From assembly GCF_025947285.1 (NCBI RefSeq), contig NZ_CP110008.1, positions 1 through 64,000 on the forward strand: 64,000 nt of DNA. The letters are read 5' to 3'. A program made the translations under genes and the position numbers. This document shows, piece after piece, positions 1 through 8,005 of the stretch. The stretch is from Flavobacterium sp. N2820. GTDB lineage: Bacteria; Bacteroidota; Bacteroidia; Flavobacteriales; Flavobacteriaceae. Positions within the stretch are counted from its first letter, which is position 1. Each line of letters opens with the position of its first letter. Under the pieces are notes generated by a model that saw nothing but the letters and a program-made list of their open reading frames with translations, was not told where the DNA came from and searched no databases.

Positions 1-211
1 GACTGTCAAGCCGGGAAAAAAAGCGTTATAAATCTTTTCTTAACGATACGTTTTTTAAACGCTTTTTAAACAACCCTCGTTAAAGGCTTTTAAACAGTTG
101 CACAAGAACAAAGGCTACAAACCTGAAGACCTGAAAAACGAAAAAAGCATACCAAAACCTAATCAAGGGAACAGTATGATATTTTAACATTTAGGAATCA
201 AGGACAACGAT

Positions 212-827
212 ATGCCCGAGCAAATGAAAAAGGCTTTACAAAGCGATGCTTTTTTGTTTGGAGGTTTAAAAGCCCAATGCCGCAACTTTTTGAAGCTTCG
301 CAGTTGCTATTAAAATGAGGACGGAACAATTAAGCCGTACAAAGAATTAGCGAGCGAGTTCGACAGATTAAACGTGTTGTATAATCAAACGTACTTGGAG
401 GCAGAATACCAGTTTGCAATTAACATCGTCGGAAATGGCTGCCAAATGGTCTGAGTAGGAACTTCGGAGCGTTACAACATTACAGTATAGAACAGCGAGC
501 GATGACCGTGTGCGTGATAGCCACAAAGCATTGCACGATATTACGTTTACCCAAAGAAGACGCTTTTGGAATAGCTTTTATCCTACCAAATGGTTGGCGT
601 TGTCGATGCACAGCTGTGGAGGTTCTAAAAGATAAAGTACGAGGCGAGCGAATCGGATAAGCTCAATTAAAGCGGGAGAGAAGCGACAACCGCAAATTGG
701 AAAGGACGGCAAAAACCGACTTGAGATTTTTTAGATTTAACCCGGGCAAAAGAACAAAAGTTAATGCCGCCAAAACATCCATACACATAAAGTAGCTGGA
801 GCAAGTAAATTGAAAGATGGAAAATAA
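212..827 (+). pseudogene. Decayed MuF-like (gp30) head morphogenesis gene
   Basis: No intact frame exists, but stitching frames gives a MuF-like protein. It opens MPEQMKKALQSDAF, continues through NEDGTIKPYKELASEFDRLN and RVRDSHKALHD, reaches FYPPNGWRCRCTAVEVLKDK in another frame, then FRFNPGK, and ends KLKDGK-stop. The PPNGWRCRC and FRFNPGK motifs are hallmarks of the Mu F-like minor head protein family. At least five single-base frame changes separate these pieces. The stop overlaps the ATG of the next remnant, as in an intact phage operon. Confidence 0.8.
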
Positions 828-1355
828 CGACTTTACTAAAAATATTCTCTCTGATATTCGAGTGGACTTAACGGAAGAGTTTGACCGAAACTTTGAACGC
901 GAAAGGATTTTTTACAAACAAATGGCGAGGTACAAAACTTTAACCTAATAGACGTGGCTCTTTAATGGTTCGCTCTGGGAACTGCGTCGCTCAATTAGAA
1001 GTAGCAAAGTTCAAACGATATAAACTGGAGTAGTTCTTTGCTTATGCATCTATAAATAACGACGGCGGAGAAATTGAAGTAACTGAAAAAATGAAACGCT
1101 TTTTTTGGGCAATGTATTACAAAGCTTCAGGAGCGTCCAAAAGGAAAAGGAGAACGTGCGCAACGTTTTGTCTGCAGAGCGCAACAATGGAAAAAACTTA
1201 GCACTTCAGAAAGTTGGTGCTAAATGAAAATAGAGCAACGACAGTTTATTGGCGACCATCCAATCGTTAGGCAAATGAGTTGAAGGTCGATATTGTGTGA
1301 CTCTAATGTACAAGAATTATTAAAGATTATAATTTTTAACCACATGAAAAAATAA
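817..1355 (+). pseudogene. Decayed Mu gpG-like virion morphogenesis gene
   Basis: The reading frame opens MENNDFTKNILSDIRVDLTE and runs 43 codons. Frameshifted pieces then read FFTNKW, RRGSLMVRSGN, LRRSIRSSKVQ, YASINNDGGEIEVTEKMKRF and FIGDHPIVRQM. These match the phage virion morphogenesis (tail completion, Mu gpG-like) family. Its place just after MuF agrees with Mu gene order. Several indels make it non-functional as sequenced. Confidence 0.75.
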
Positions 1356-1960
1356 TGCAAAGATATTATACAAAGCTATACAGAACAAAGTTGCCGAAGT
1401 AACGGCGCTTTAAATATGTAGACGAGGATCCGGGACAATTAGACGACTACAGTCCAAACCCGCCCGCACAGTTTTCCTTGTGCGCTTATTGATATGCTAG
1501 TTTAGTTTTTGAAAAAACATAAGTCGTGATAATAGTGCTACTACCCCGTTAATAGACAAAACGCTGCAGGATAGTATAACCATTACAATTGCGAACCAAA
1601 CCTAAAATTATCAAACACTAAGTAGTAGAGCACCGCAAGGTCAAAAGGATAATGCGTGGTCGGTTTTTGGTCTTCTTGATGATGTGCATAAAAAAGTGCA
1701 CGGATGGAAAACCTACGGCAACATACTGGGGCATAATGAGAAAAAGCCACAAACGAGTGCGCCGTGATGATGGAATATACAGGAGTATCAAATTGCTTTA
1801 CGAGCATAAGCTCGGCAAATATTATAGTCGGCGAAATAGTCTTACTTGTGCTTTTGAATGGCAAGTTGTTGGTTTCCATTTCTTCCAGTTCTCTAAGTAG
1901 CTTATTTATTGGGCGTCACCAAAGAACCTCGTATAAAGTAGTGCGCGGAAATTGGGCGTA
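1355..1960 (+). pseudogene. Decayed gp37-like phage structural gene
   Basis: Starts at an ATG overlapping the previous stop. Pieces in several frames read KYVDEDPGQLDDYSPNPPAQ, then FPCALID with a shift, then FGLLDDVHKKVHGWKTYGNI. These resemble the small Mu gp37-type protein of Bacteroidetes Mu-like phages. The 3' limit is uncertain. Longer open frames here on both strands look like by-products of the shifts. Confidence 0.5.
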
Positions 1961-2148
1961 AACAGGTAAATGTACTTCACTAAGAATTTTAGTCGTAGGC
2001 ACGTACGCGGATGAGTCCCTTAACTGAATCCTGATACAATTCTTTAATTTTTTTGCTATCGGAGTAAGCTTATTCTTTTGAATACCAATTGCTCTATTGT
2101 TGTTCCCTACATGACATATAGCAAAAGTAAGAAAATATTATCACACAA

Positions 2149-2176
2149 AAAACCCGACGACAATCAGTCGGGTTTT
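2149..2176. terminator. Bidirectional terminator between converging phage transcripts
   Basis: A 10-bp perfect stem AAAACCCGAC / GTCGGGTTTT with an 8-nt loop, flanked by A and T runs on the two sides. It lies where the plus-strand head remnants meet the minus-strand remnants. Confidence 0.75.
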
Positions 2177-2229
2177 ATAATTTATTAAAAATAAAAGTCT
2201 CAATGTTTTGTTTTAATTCTTTAAATTAT

Positions 2230-2490
2230 AATACTTCTAAACATAGGTTTGTCTGGTCTTTTTTCTTTTCAGTAAGTTGTGGGCCATCTTTTTACTGATT
2301 CTTTTCTAAAAGTCAACTCTTAAATTAAATTAATCCACTATAAATTTTTCTCATTTCTTCTGTACTTTTTGAAAAATCAATATCAAACCTCACAGCCATT
2401 TCTATCTGCTTATATGTTAGCCGTTTTAGAGCTCCATTTAATAAGATTTTTAAAATACTGTAGGTTTCTTCATTTCGGACCTATTTTATA
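2230..2490 (-). pseudogene. Decayed phage gene, unrecognised
   Basis: A minus-strand frame reads NEETYSILKILLNGALKRLT and on to DIDFSKSTEEMRKIYSGLI-stop, with no start codon before an upstream stop. A further piece, KDGPQLTEKKKDQTNLCLEV, follows in the same direction. It looks like a short phage protein broken by indels. No family is recognised. Confidence 0.4.
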
Positions 2491-2509
2491 CTTGAGCCTC
2501 TTTATTCAC

Positions 2510-2926
2510 TCGGTATTGTGTGTCGGTTGCTGGTAAATGTTTGGGTTCCAGAAAGGTTTAAGGTTTGCTCCCGTACTTGCTTACATCATAAAATGTATAT
2601 CCGCTTTCAGTAGCCTTTCCAAACTACCAATAAGCCTCCACTTTGCTTTTTCTCAGGGTGTAAACTCTTGTTCTTTTCCTCTTCGGTCATTGATGCGGGA
2701 GTATAAACCACAACTTTAAATTTGTCCTCTCGTAAAGTTCTAATCAGTTACTTTGTAAAAGTTAAATTTATCCCCGCTGCAAGAACTGAAAATTTTTGTC
2801 AGGAGGTAAGCTTTTAATCTCTTCAACTGTATTAGATTGCACCATTGCGTTAATGGTTGCCTTCTATCTTGTGCCAAATGCCTCCAAAGGTTTATAGAGC
2901 AATAAAAGGGAAAATAATTTTTTCAT
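2510..2926 (-). pseudogene. Decayed phage gene with signal-like N-terminus
   Basis: Opens MKKLFSLLLLYKPLEAFGT on the minus strand. Shifted pieces then read ATINAMVQSNTVEEIKSLPP and KVEAYW, and FGKATESGYTFYDVSKYGSK. At least four frame changes or stops occur. Similar content suggests one gene of about 140 codons. No function is recognised. Confidence 0.4.
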
Positions 2927-2975
2927 GGTTGTTTTATTTTTGATTTTGTATATTATTATTGGAGGCATAGGAGAA

Positions 2976-3206
2976 TTAGTAAATCACTTCATTTAATTTT
3001 TTAATTAGAATGTCTTGATTAATAACAAGTTTTTCAATAATATTATATGGATTTTCATTTCTAATTAAACTTTCAATAATTGCCATAGTATAGGCATTAT
3101 TATTATATGTTTTATCAATAAATCCTTGAGTGAAATTGTTTATTATTTCTTCTCTTTTTTTTTGGTATTCTTCTTTAGTTAATTCCATTTTTTTTGCTTT
3201 TGACAA
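2976..3206 (-). CDS. Small hypothetical phage protein
   Basis: 76 codons, intact, lysine and glutamate rich, no motif recognised. It sits in the minus-strand gene row of the prophage, between broken neighbours. Confidence 0.5.
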   Translation of the reverse strand: MSKAKKMELTKEEYQKKREEIINNFTQGFIDKTYNNNAYTMAIIESLIRNENPYNIIEKLVINQDILIKKLNEVIY

Positions 3207-3230
3207 ATATATTAAATTTCTAATAACTCT

Positions 3231-3420
3231 TTAATTACTTTTCCACACATACGGTCTGGGATGATATACAGATTCGTATTGTTCAAAGCCAACGTTTTTA
3301 GCAATTTGAAGTTCTTGCTTTACTTGATCCATCATTTGCTTACGTCTGTAGATGCTTTGCGTTACTTTTTCTAGTTCCTGAAAGGCTTTTTGTTGCCTCT
3401 ATTTGTTGCGATGTTATCAT
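3231..3420 (-). pseudogene. Frameshifted small phage protein
   Basis: Begins MITSQQIEA and needs one base shift after about eight codons to continue FQELEKVTQSIYRRKQMMDQ and on to NVGFEQYESVYHPRPYVWKSN-stop. The restored protein is about 62 aa with a coiled-coil-like middle. It lies 2 nt from the next upstream gene. Function unknown. Confidence 0.5.
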
Positions 3421-3422
3421 AA

Positions 3423-3944
3423 TTAGTATTTAAAATCTGTCCAGTGAATAATTTTACCCGAAAACTCGTCATCTTTCATTACCGAAATAAAATAATTTTC
3501 AAATTCCTCTATAGAGTCAAAGCCATCATTAATTGCAAGTATTTCTATTTCGTTTGGTGCTAGCTTTCTTCCGTTAATTGAAAGCTCAAACCCATTACCA
3601 CATTGTGGTAAATATGTCATAAAAACCCTTTGAATACTCACTACAGGCAGAACTGGAGCAAAGCGAAACATATCTTTTTGACGGCAATTGATAAAGAAAT
3701 CAATTTTAGTACCAACCTTCCATCGGTTTTTTTTGTCTTCTCTGATGGTGTGGAATTTTGGCTTTACTTGGTAAATATTTTCAAGTGTCCAACCATAAGT
3801 TGCATCGCTTTTTCTAGCAAATTCAACTACGCTTGTCAGAAGGTCGCCTGATGGATCTATTTCTTTTCTTAAAAGACCGTTTAATACTTTCTCTACAAAG
3901 TAGGTAGGCTTTCCGTTTAATTGTTGGCTAAATGGTAGAATCAT
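3423..3944 (-). CDS. Conserved phage hypothetical protein, 173 aa
   Basis: Intact 173-aa protein starting MILPFSQQLNGKPTYFVEK. The N-terminus has the look of small PUA/ASCH-like phage proteins (a short strand, then KPTYFVEKVLNGL), but that is only a resemblance. The C-terminal half is acidic and ends in KIIHWTDFKY. The start codon overlaps the stop of the frameshifted gene upstream. Part of the early or middle operon of the Mu-like prophage; its role is unknown. Confidence 0.6.
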   Translation of the reverse strand: MILPFSQQLNGKPTYFVEKVLNGLLRKEIDPSGDLLTSVVEFARKSDATYGWTLENIYQVKPKFHTIREDKKNRWKVGTKIDFFINCRQKDMFRFAPVLPVVSIQRVFMTYLPQCGNGFELSINGRKLAPNEIEILAINDGFDSIEEFENYFISVMKDDEFSGKIIHWTDFKY

Positions 3945-4185
3945 TAATCAAAAAGTTTAGACGTTGAATCAATCATATTTTGAGCCTGTTCATCAGTAAA
4001 AGTATCAAATACTTTATCTCTGGAAATTTCATTGGTAAAACTATGGGTTTTGTTTTATACAACAACTTTTCAAGTTAAATGTAAAAATTAAACTAGGTTT
4101 GTCGTCATCTTCATTCCATGATTTTTGTAATAAAACTTGATGATTTTCTAATTCAATAATTCTGAAGCTAAATTTCTTTTTGCAT
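3944..4185 (-). pseudogene. Frameshifted phage gene
   Basis: Minus-strand pieces read FSFRIIELENHQVLLQKSWN, then PSLIFTFNL, and in another frame RDKVFDTFTDEQAQNMIDST ending KLFD-stop. The stop overlaps the ATG of the 173-aa gene. At least two frame shifts are needed. Not recognised. Confidence 0.45.
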
Positions 4186-4380
4186 GTTGATTTATTTTAA
4201 TTTGTTAAATGCTCTACGGAACTACATAAGAGCGAGTGAATGAAATAATAAAGAATATCAAGGTTATTTGAATATTCGTGCCTGTGGCTTATTTGTATGC
4301 CGTATTAGTGGAAATACTGAATAGCTGTACTAGGTAACTTACCACTAAGCCAATTATCGTATTGGCAACGCTTTCTAAAA

Positions 4381-4785
4381 TGCTGTGTTTTTTACTTTGT
4401 TTTGTCATCTTCTTTTTAGCTTGTTTAAATCCGCTTATTTTAACCCGTTTATTCGGTTCTGGAAGCGTTGGGATTGTATTAATAAATCAATTTCTTTTAG
4501 TTCGTTATCAGAGCAGTTGTCCAGGAACTGCTCTGGTTGTAATTTCAATGTGCATTACTTTGGTTACTTGTGGCATCTTTTATAAAAATTTGTTGGCACT
4601 ACGTTTCTTGTTTGGCTCTGATAGTTTTTAATTGCGTAACAACTTCCCGTTAGCTCTTTAATAGCTGGATTTAATTCATCTAATGAGTTTCCGAAATCCT
4701 TAATTGCCGTTGCACCTTTTTTGAGTTCTCCAATTGCGTTACAAATGGCTTGCATTTTCTTTCTTTTAAAGTATTCTGCTCTCAT
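4381..4785 (-). pseudogene. Small phage gene with frameshifted tail
   Basis: A 73-aa frame begins MRAEYFKRKKMQAICNAIGE (to 4564). A second frame continues PEQFLDNCSDNELKEIDLLI and further codons to about 4440. The two together look like one gene with a shift near 4570. The plus-strand frame over the same bases is hydrophobic but is the complement of this signal. Function unknown. Confidence 0.4.
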
Positions 4786-4850
4786 TTTTTTCCAAAATGT
4801 ATCAAACTTGCACGCTCGTTAATCCTGTTTGAAATAGAATAGCATTAATT

Positions 4851-5034
4851 CTATTTACTTTGGCTCTTAAATCTTCCTGTTCCATAGTTATTGTACTTGT
4901 TATAATCGTCCTCAAAATATCTGCGGTTGATAAATGTTGATAAATGCGCTTTTGCTATTTGTTTTCGGTATAGGTATTTGTTGTATCCTGGTATCGATGT
5001 AAAGCACTTTATTATTTCATGTTCTTTTAGCTTT
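4851..5034 (-). pseudogene. Possible phage ORF without start codon
   Basis: A minus-strand open frame reads EHEIIKCFTSIPGYNKYLYR and continues through INRRYFEDDYNKYNNYGTG to a stop. No ATG, GTG or TTG start is in frame after the upstream stop, and an out-of-frame ATG lies at its head. One lost base would restore a start. Unrecognised. Confidence 0.35.
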
Positions 5035-5344
5035 TAAATGACTTCTCAGCGTCAAAACGTTTTACTTTATAGTCGTATAGGTTCCAGAGAGCATCAAAGG
5101 TTATAACGGCGGGCGATGTGGTTATTTCAAATACTTTCTTGTACTTATCTAGCTTAATCCACTTGGTTTTTATTATTTCTTCAGTTGCTGGAAAGTTGCT
5201 ACTAAATAACCAAATCATTTGCTCCGTGTTTAGCTCTCCTTCCACAATTTCAAAAACCTTTAAATTGCCGTTTAAGTCGTATTTAAACAAGAACTCGAGA
5301 CCTATTGTTTTGCCTTTTGCTCTGTATGTGGTTTGCAGTTCCAT
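5027..5344 (-). CDS. Hypothetical phage protein, 105 aa
   Basis: Intact frame starting MELQTTYRAKGKTIGLEFLF and ending FDAEKSFKS. It is rich in aromatic and charged residues and seems to be a small soluble protein with alternating strand pattern. It belongs to the minus-strand early operon. No family recognised. Confidence 0.55.
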   Translation of the reverse strand: MELQTTYRAKGKTIGLEFLFKYDLNGNLKVFEIVEGELNTEQMIWLFSSNFPATEEIIKTKWIKLDKYKKVFEITTSPAVITFDALWNLYDYKVKRFDAEKSFKS

Positions 5345-5441
5345 TACGCTAGCTTTTGATTTAGTTGATCAATTGTTTTTTGAATTTGACCTTTGATGTA
5401 TGGCTCAGTCGCATACTGAATTTGGTCAATTAATAATAATT

Positions 5442-5675
5442 CTAACATATCCGCTTCATGATGTTTAAGTGAAAGTTTGACTTTCTTTTTTGTGAAAACA
5501 AAGATGTTTTACCTTTTAAGCTACATACTTTACTATCAACTTTTGCAACAACATCAAGGGCAATTGATAAAGTAGACTTTTCTCTTCTTGTGTGAGATTT
5601 ACTGTTATAAACTGGCTGTAAGGCTCCCGCAATTATTATATATGTTTCTGCCAATAGGGATAGTTCTACTTTCAT
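5442..5675 (-). CDS. Hypothetical phage protein, 77 aa
   Basis: Starts MKVELSLLAETYIIIAGALQ. The middle is basic (SHTRREKSTLSIALDVVAKV). The ATG directly follows a TAA in the other frame that would end the upstream gene, so the two were probably translationally coupled. Not recognised. Confidence 0.5.
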   Translation of the reverse strand: MKVELSLLAETYIIIAGALQPVYNSKSHTRREKSTLSIALDVVAKVDSKVCSLKGKTSLFSQKRKSNFHLNIMKRIC

Positions 5676-5814
5676 TTAGTTTGCTTTTTTTGGTGTCGAC
5701 ATATTCATCAACTTGGGTTTGTAGCTGTGAAAGTGTCATTGTGTGAATCTTTTTTATTTGGTCGTTAATTCTTAGCATTTCCTCCATTAACTTTGGTTTG
5801 TTTCTGAAGGGCAA
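5676..5814 (-). pseudogene. Small phage gene with homopolymer frameshift
   Basis: Reads MPFRNKPKLMEEMLRINDQI, then QLQTQVDEYVDTKK. At a run of seven A bases the frame slips. With six A bases it would end KKAN-stop exactly before the next ATG. As sequenced, the frame instead runs on to 5605 out of register over the next gene. This may be a real mutation or a homopolymer sequencing error. Confidence 0.45.
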
Positions 5815-5859
5815 AAGGGCAAATAATCCTCGTAGGATTTGTATTGCTCCAGTAGTCGG

Positions 5860-6090
5860 TTACGTTTGGTTATGTTGTTCATCATAATTGATTTTACATG
5901 CACAATTTTTACAGTTTCCTTTGCAATTGTTGGTTGCCTTTTTAATTGGTTTGTCTTTTAAGAGTAAAAACATTAAACTTGAAACGCCAAAGCATAAAAG
6001 GCTTATGTGTTGAAGCGTGCAAATAAACTGGAGTGCAACTCCAAGTGTAAAAATGATTATTGCGGTTATTAAAAAAATGGTTCTTATCAT
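5860..6090 (-). CDS. Small membrane protein with cysteine-rich tail
   Basis: 76 aa. Two hydrophobic segments cover about residues 3-25 and 29-45. They are followed by a basic stretch and a cysteine cluster CKGNCKNCAC near residues 56-65. The arrangement suggests a membrane anchor with a metal-binding or disulfide tail facing one side. It lies in the prophage early operon next to another cysteine-rich membrane protein. Function unknown. Confidence 0.55.
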   Translation of the reverse strand: MIRTIFLITAIIIFTLGVALQFICTLQHISLLCFGVSSLMFLLLKDKPIKKATNNCKGNCKNCACKINYDEQHNQT

Positions 6091-6316
6091 TACATTAGTT
6101 TTATTAGTGTTTCAATATCGGCAAGTGTGATAATTTTGCCTTTTAGTTGCTCTCCGTTAAACTCCAAGTAGGCGTTTTTACTTTATTATTATTGTCAAAC
6201 TCGTAGGTAATGTCTAACTCGCAGTCGTTTTTTTTAATTTGCCACCATCGGTAATATTCGTTGTTGTCTAACTTATCTCCTTTGAGTTCTTTAAATCCTA
6301 ACTCAACGATTTTCAT
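6090..6316 (-). pseudogene. Frameshifted phage gene (A-run deletion)
   Basis: Starts MKIVELGFKELKGDKLDNNE and reads DITYEFDNNNKVK. Here five A bases occur where six would keep the frame. With one more A it continues NAYLEFNGEQLKGKIITLAD and ends IETLIKLM-stop, whose stop overlaps the next ATG. The restored protein is about 75 aa and resembles small phage DNA-metabolism proteins only in size. As given, translation ends PTWSLTESN at 6143. Confidence 0.5.
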
Positions 6317-6650
6317 AATTGATAAAAGGTGCATTTTCATCTGCATTCTGTTTAGGTTCTGTTAGTGGTTCGTTACAATCGGCACAAACTTCGATAGTGG
6401 TTTCGCAAGTGGCGAAGGATTCTAAAACCTGAGTTAATGTATTTGGATGTTTACACTCTTCAGTAATTTTATAGGAAGTTGCCCGTGTAAAAAGTTCCTT
6501 TGCGCTGCACCATTTCTCGCATTGGTTTGGATCTGTGCAATCGCATTTATCGGGGTCATTTGCAGCCGAAATGAATAAACATCCCATTATAAAAGTGAAT
6601 ATCCCGAATAGTGCCAATAAAATGAATATTATTATAAAAAACTTTTCCAT
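6303..6650 (-). CDS. Membrane protein with cysteine-rich region, 115 aa
   Basis: One N-terminal membrane segment (about residues 4-30) is followed by a soluble part with many cysteines: KCDCTDPNQCEKWC, ECKH, CETTIEVCADC. The paired cysteines suggest zinc ribbons or disulfides. It overlaps the start of the next gene by 14 nt. It is in the prophage early operon. No named family recognised. Confidence 0.55.
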   Translation of the reverse strand: MEKFFIIIFILLALFGIFTFIMGCLFISAANDPDKCDCTDPNQCEKWCSAKELFTRATSYKITEECKHPNTLTQVLESFATCETTIEVCADCNEPLTEPKQNADENAPFINYENR

Positions 6651-6651
6651 A

Positions 6652-7071
6652 CTACTTATATACTGATTTAACGATTCCTTTAAATGCTTTGATAATCTTT
6701 TCTAGCTCTTCGGGTTCCATAGTCTTTAAAGGCTTTTTAACTGGCGATTTATTACTCTTTAAAAAGGCATCTAAGCGTTCCAAGTCTGGAACCTCTCCGT
6801 GGCGTTCGTGTGGCTTTACCCACTGCGCCTGTCTCATTAATGAAAGAACTGTTCTGTGCTTTGGGTTGTTATTGTCAAAAATTGCCCAGTTTTCTGCCTT
6901 GTGTGGCTTTTGTCCTATTTGAACGAGAATTTTGTTTGCCTCTTCAAAAGTTAAGTCGTTTGTGGAGGTTTTTTTTACGTCTTTTGTTGCCCATTGCACA
7001 AACTCTTCTTTGATGTCCTTGTTTGCCGTATTTATGGCAATGGCTCGCTTTTGTTCTTTAGTTGCGTTCAT
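6652..7071 (-). CDS. GemA-like (Mu gp16, DUF1018) regulatory protein
   Basis: 139 aa. The pattern matches Mu GemA/gp16 proteins: an N-terminal helical part (MNATKEQKRAIAINTANKDI), a central HRTVLSLMRQAQWV segment, a DLERLDAFLKSNKSPVKKPL stretch, and a C-terminal LKTMEPEELEKIIKAFKGI helix. In Mu, GemA belongs to the early or middle region and influences host gene expression; the molecular role is unclear. It lies in the expected place downstream of the transposition genes. The family call rests on pattern reading only. Confidence 0.6.
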   Translation of the reverse strand: MNATKEQKRAIAINTANKDIKEEFVQWATKDVKKTSTNDLTFEEANKILVQIGQKPHKAENWAIFDNNNPKHRTVLSLMRQAQWVKPHERHGEVPDLERLDAFLKSNKSPVKKPLKTMEPEELEKIIKAFKGIVKSVYK

Positions 7072-7351
7072 AAGCCTGTATTACTTGAAAGGTTAAAAAG
7101 TGAAAGCCATTAATCATATAACCGTTTTTAGTGTACAAATTAGAAAAGGACAGCACTAAAGGTTGACATCGTTTGTATTTTTCGTTCAGCTCTTGTGCTT
7201 TGGCTCTGATTTCGTTTTGTAATTTGATTAACTCTTTTGCCTTTACTAAAGTTCCCTGAAGGCTTTTTAAGTAAGCCATAAATTCCTCTTGGAGTTTGTT
7301 TTTTGTTTGGGTGGCGTGCCCAGTGTAAACAAAGTAATGCGTTGCGTTCAT
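7058..7351 (-). CDS. Hypothetical phage protein, 97 aa
   Basis: Starts MNATHYFVYTGHATQTKNKL. A helical charged middle (KELIKLQNEIRAKAQELNEK) precedes a hydrophobic C-terminus. It overlaps the GemA-like gene by 14 nt. An overlapping frame starting at 7391 is rejected as a shadow. Function unknown. Confidence 0.55.
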   Translation of the reverse strand: MNATHYFVYTGHATQTKNKLQEEFMAYLKSLQGTLVKAKELIKLQNEIRAKAQELNEKYKRCQPLVLSFSNLYTKNGYMINGFHFLTFQVIQAYERN

Positions 7352-7366
7352 AGTTGTTTGTTTTTA

Positions 7367-7435
7367 AACGGCGGAGTGTTGCGGTTCCCAATTTTTATGA
7401 TGTTTGTTTTTTTATCATTTGCAAGCTCCGCCGTT
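7367..7435. other. GC-rich hairpin inside the prophage early operon
   Basis: AACGGCGGAG pairs with CTCCGCCGTT, and inside it TTGC pairs with GCAA after a small bulge, around a loop of about 38 nt. It lies between two early genes and stands out from AT-rich surroundings. No U-run follows the stem, so it is not a standard terminator. An RNA processing or protein-binding element is possible. Confidence 0.5.
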
Positions 7436-7445
7436 GGTTATTATT

Positions 7446-7661
7446 TTACTCTTTAGTTGAATTAACAAGTGATTCATCTTGCTCCTGATTATAGATTCCT
7501 ATAAAAACTATAATCCAAACTATTACACATAAAGTTCCATAAATACCAATTAGCCAACTTGGTGCATTGAAATAGTACAATAGGAAAGCGTGTAACATAG
7601 TTGGAGTAAGAGGCAATTTAATGCTGTAATACTTTCTAGGTATTATTTTTTGAGTTCTCAT
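7446..7661 (-). CDS. Small membrane protein, 71 aa
   Basis: The ATG at 7661 (MRTQKIIPRKYYSIKLPLTP) is chosen over an upstream ATG at 7808, because the upstream codons lie inside the tRNA-like gene and give the typical translated-tRNA string AKLVDASPLVG. Two hydrophobic segments lie at about residues 18-32 and 35-58. Function unknown. Confidence 0.55.
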   Translation of the reverse strand: MRTQKIIPRKYYSIKLPLTPTMLHAFLLYYFNAPSWLIGIYGTLCVIVWIIVFIGIYNQEQDESLVNSTKE

Positions 7662-7686
7662 TGTTGTTTGATTTTTAAAGTTTTGT

Positions 7687-7802
7687 TCCCGAGACAGGAT
7701 TCGAACCTGTACGATAGTCGTATTCCACGATTGCAAGGAATTGAACCTTCCACTATCTCGCCCTACCAGTGGGCTAGCGTCTACCAATTTCGCCACTCGG
7801 GA
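7687..7802 (-). tRNA. tRNA-like gene, class II fold with giant variable arm
   Basis: On the minus strand TCCCGAG and CTCGGGA form a 7-bp acceptor stem. The D-arm GCGAAATTGGTAGACGC is like bacterial tRNA-Leu, and the T-arm is ACAGG-TTCGAAT-CCTGT. The anticodon stem is short (GCCC/GGGC, 7-nt loop ACTGGTA). By position this gives anticodon TGG (Pro), but position 33 is C, not the usual T. The variable region is about 50 nt, closed by GATAGT/ACTATC with smaller hairpins inside, against about 13-20 nt for normal class II tRNAs. No CCA is encoded. It could be an unusual tRNA, a tRNA decoy or a decayed gene. Confidence 0.6.
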
Positions 7803-7816
7803 GACCAATTAACCAA

Positions 7817-8005
7817 CTAAACTTTCTTATTGCCGTAGAAGCGCTGGTTGTCTTCTGCGAGCTTATTGTGTCTTCTGAAGGTTACGAATTCCTCTTCGGT
7901 TAACTCTTCACGGGAAATCCAGTTGTTATTGGAATCTTTGTACACGTTTTTGCCGTTTACTTCATATTCCTCGCCCTTTCTTATTTCTCTAATTTGAACT
8001 GCCAT
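7817..8005 (-). CDS. Small phage protein, 62 aa
   Basis: Start chosen at the ATG giving MAVQIREIRKGEEYEVNGKN. A start at 8062 would put 19 extra codons inside the upstream gene. It reads as a small strand-rich charged protein with YKDSNNNWISREELTEEE. It overlaps the upstream gene by 17 nt. Function unknown. Confidence 0.55.
   Translation of the reverse strand: MAVQIREIRKGEEYEVNGKNVYKDSNNNWISREELTEEEFVTFRRHNKLAEDNQRFYGNKKV

Noticed and set aside
1583-1961. Open frames of 65-98 codons on both strands
   Set aside because: They lie in the frameshifted gp37-like remnant. The conserved strings run in changing plus-strand frames and none of the open frames gives a coherent protein.
4362-4631. Plus-strand 89-aa hydrophobic frame
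   Set aside because: It is the complement of a better minus-strand coding signal (PEQFLDNCSDNELKEIDLLI) in a row of minus-strand phage genes.
7140-7391. Minus-strand 83-aa frame starting MGTATLRRLKTN
   Set aside because: It overlaps the 97-aa gene in another frame and its start falls within the GC-rich hairpin.
7662-7808. N-terminal extension of the 71-aa membrane protein (MVSRVAKLVDAS...)
   Set aside because: It is translation of the tRNA-like gene; such strings are a common annotation artefact.
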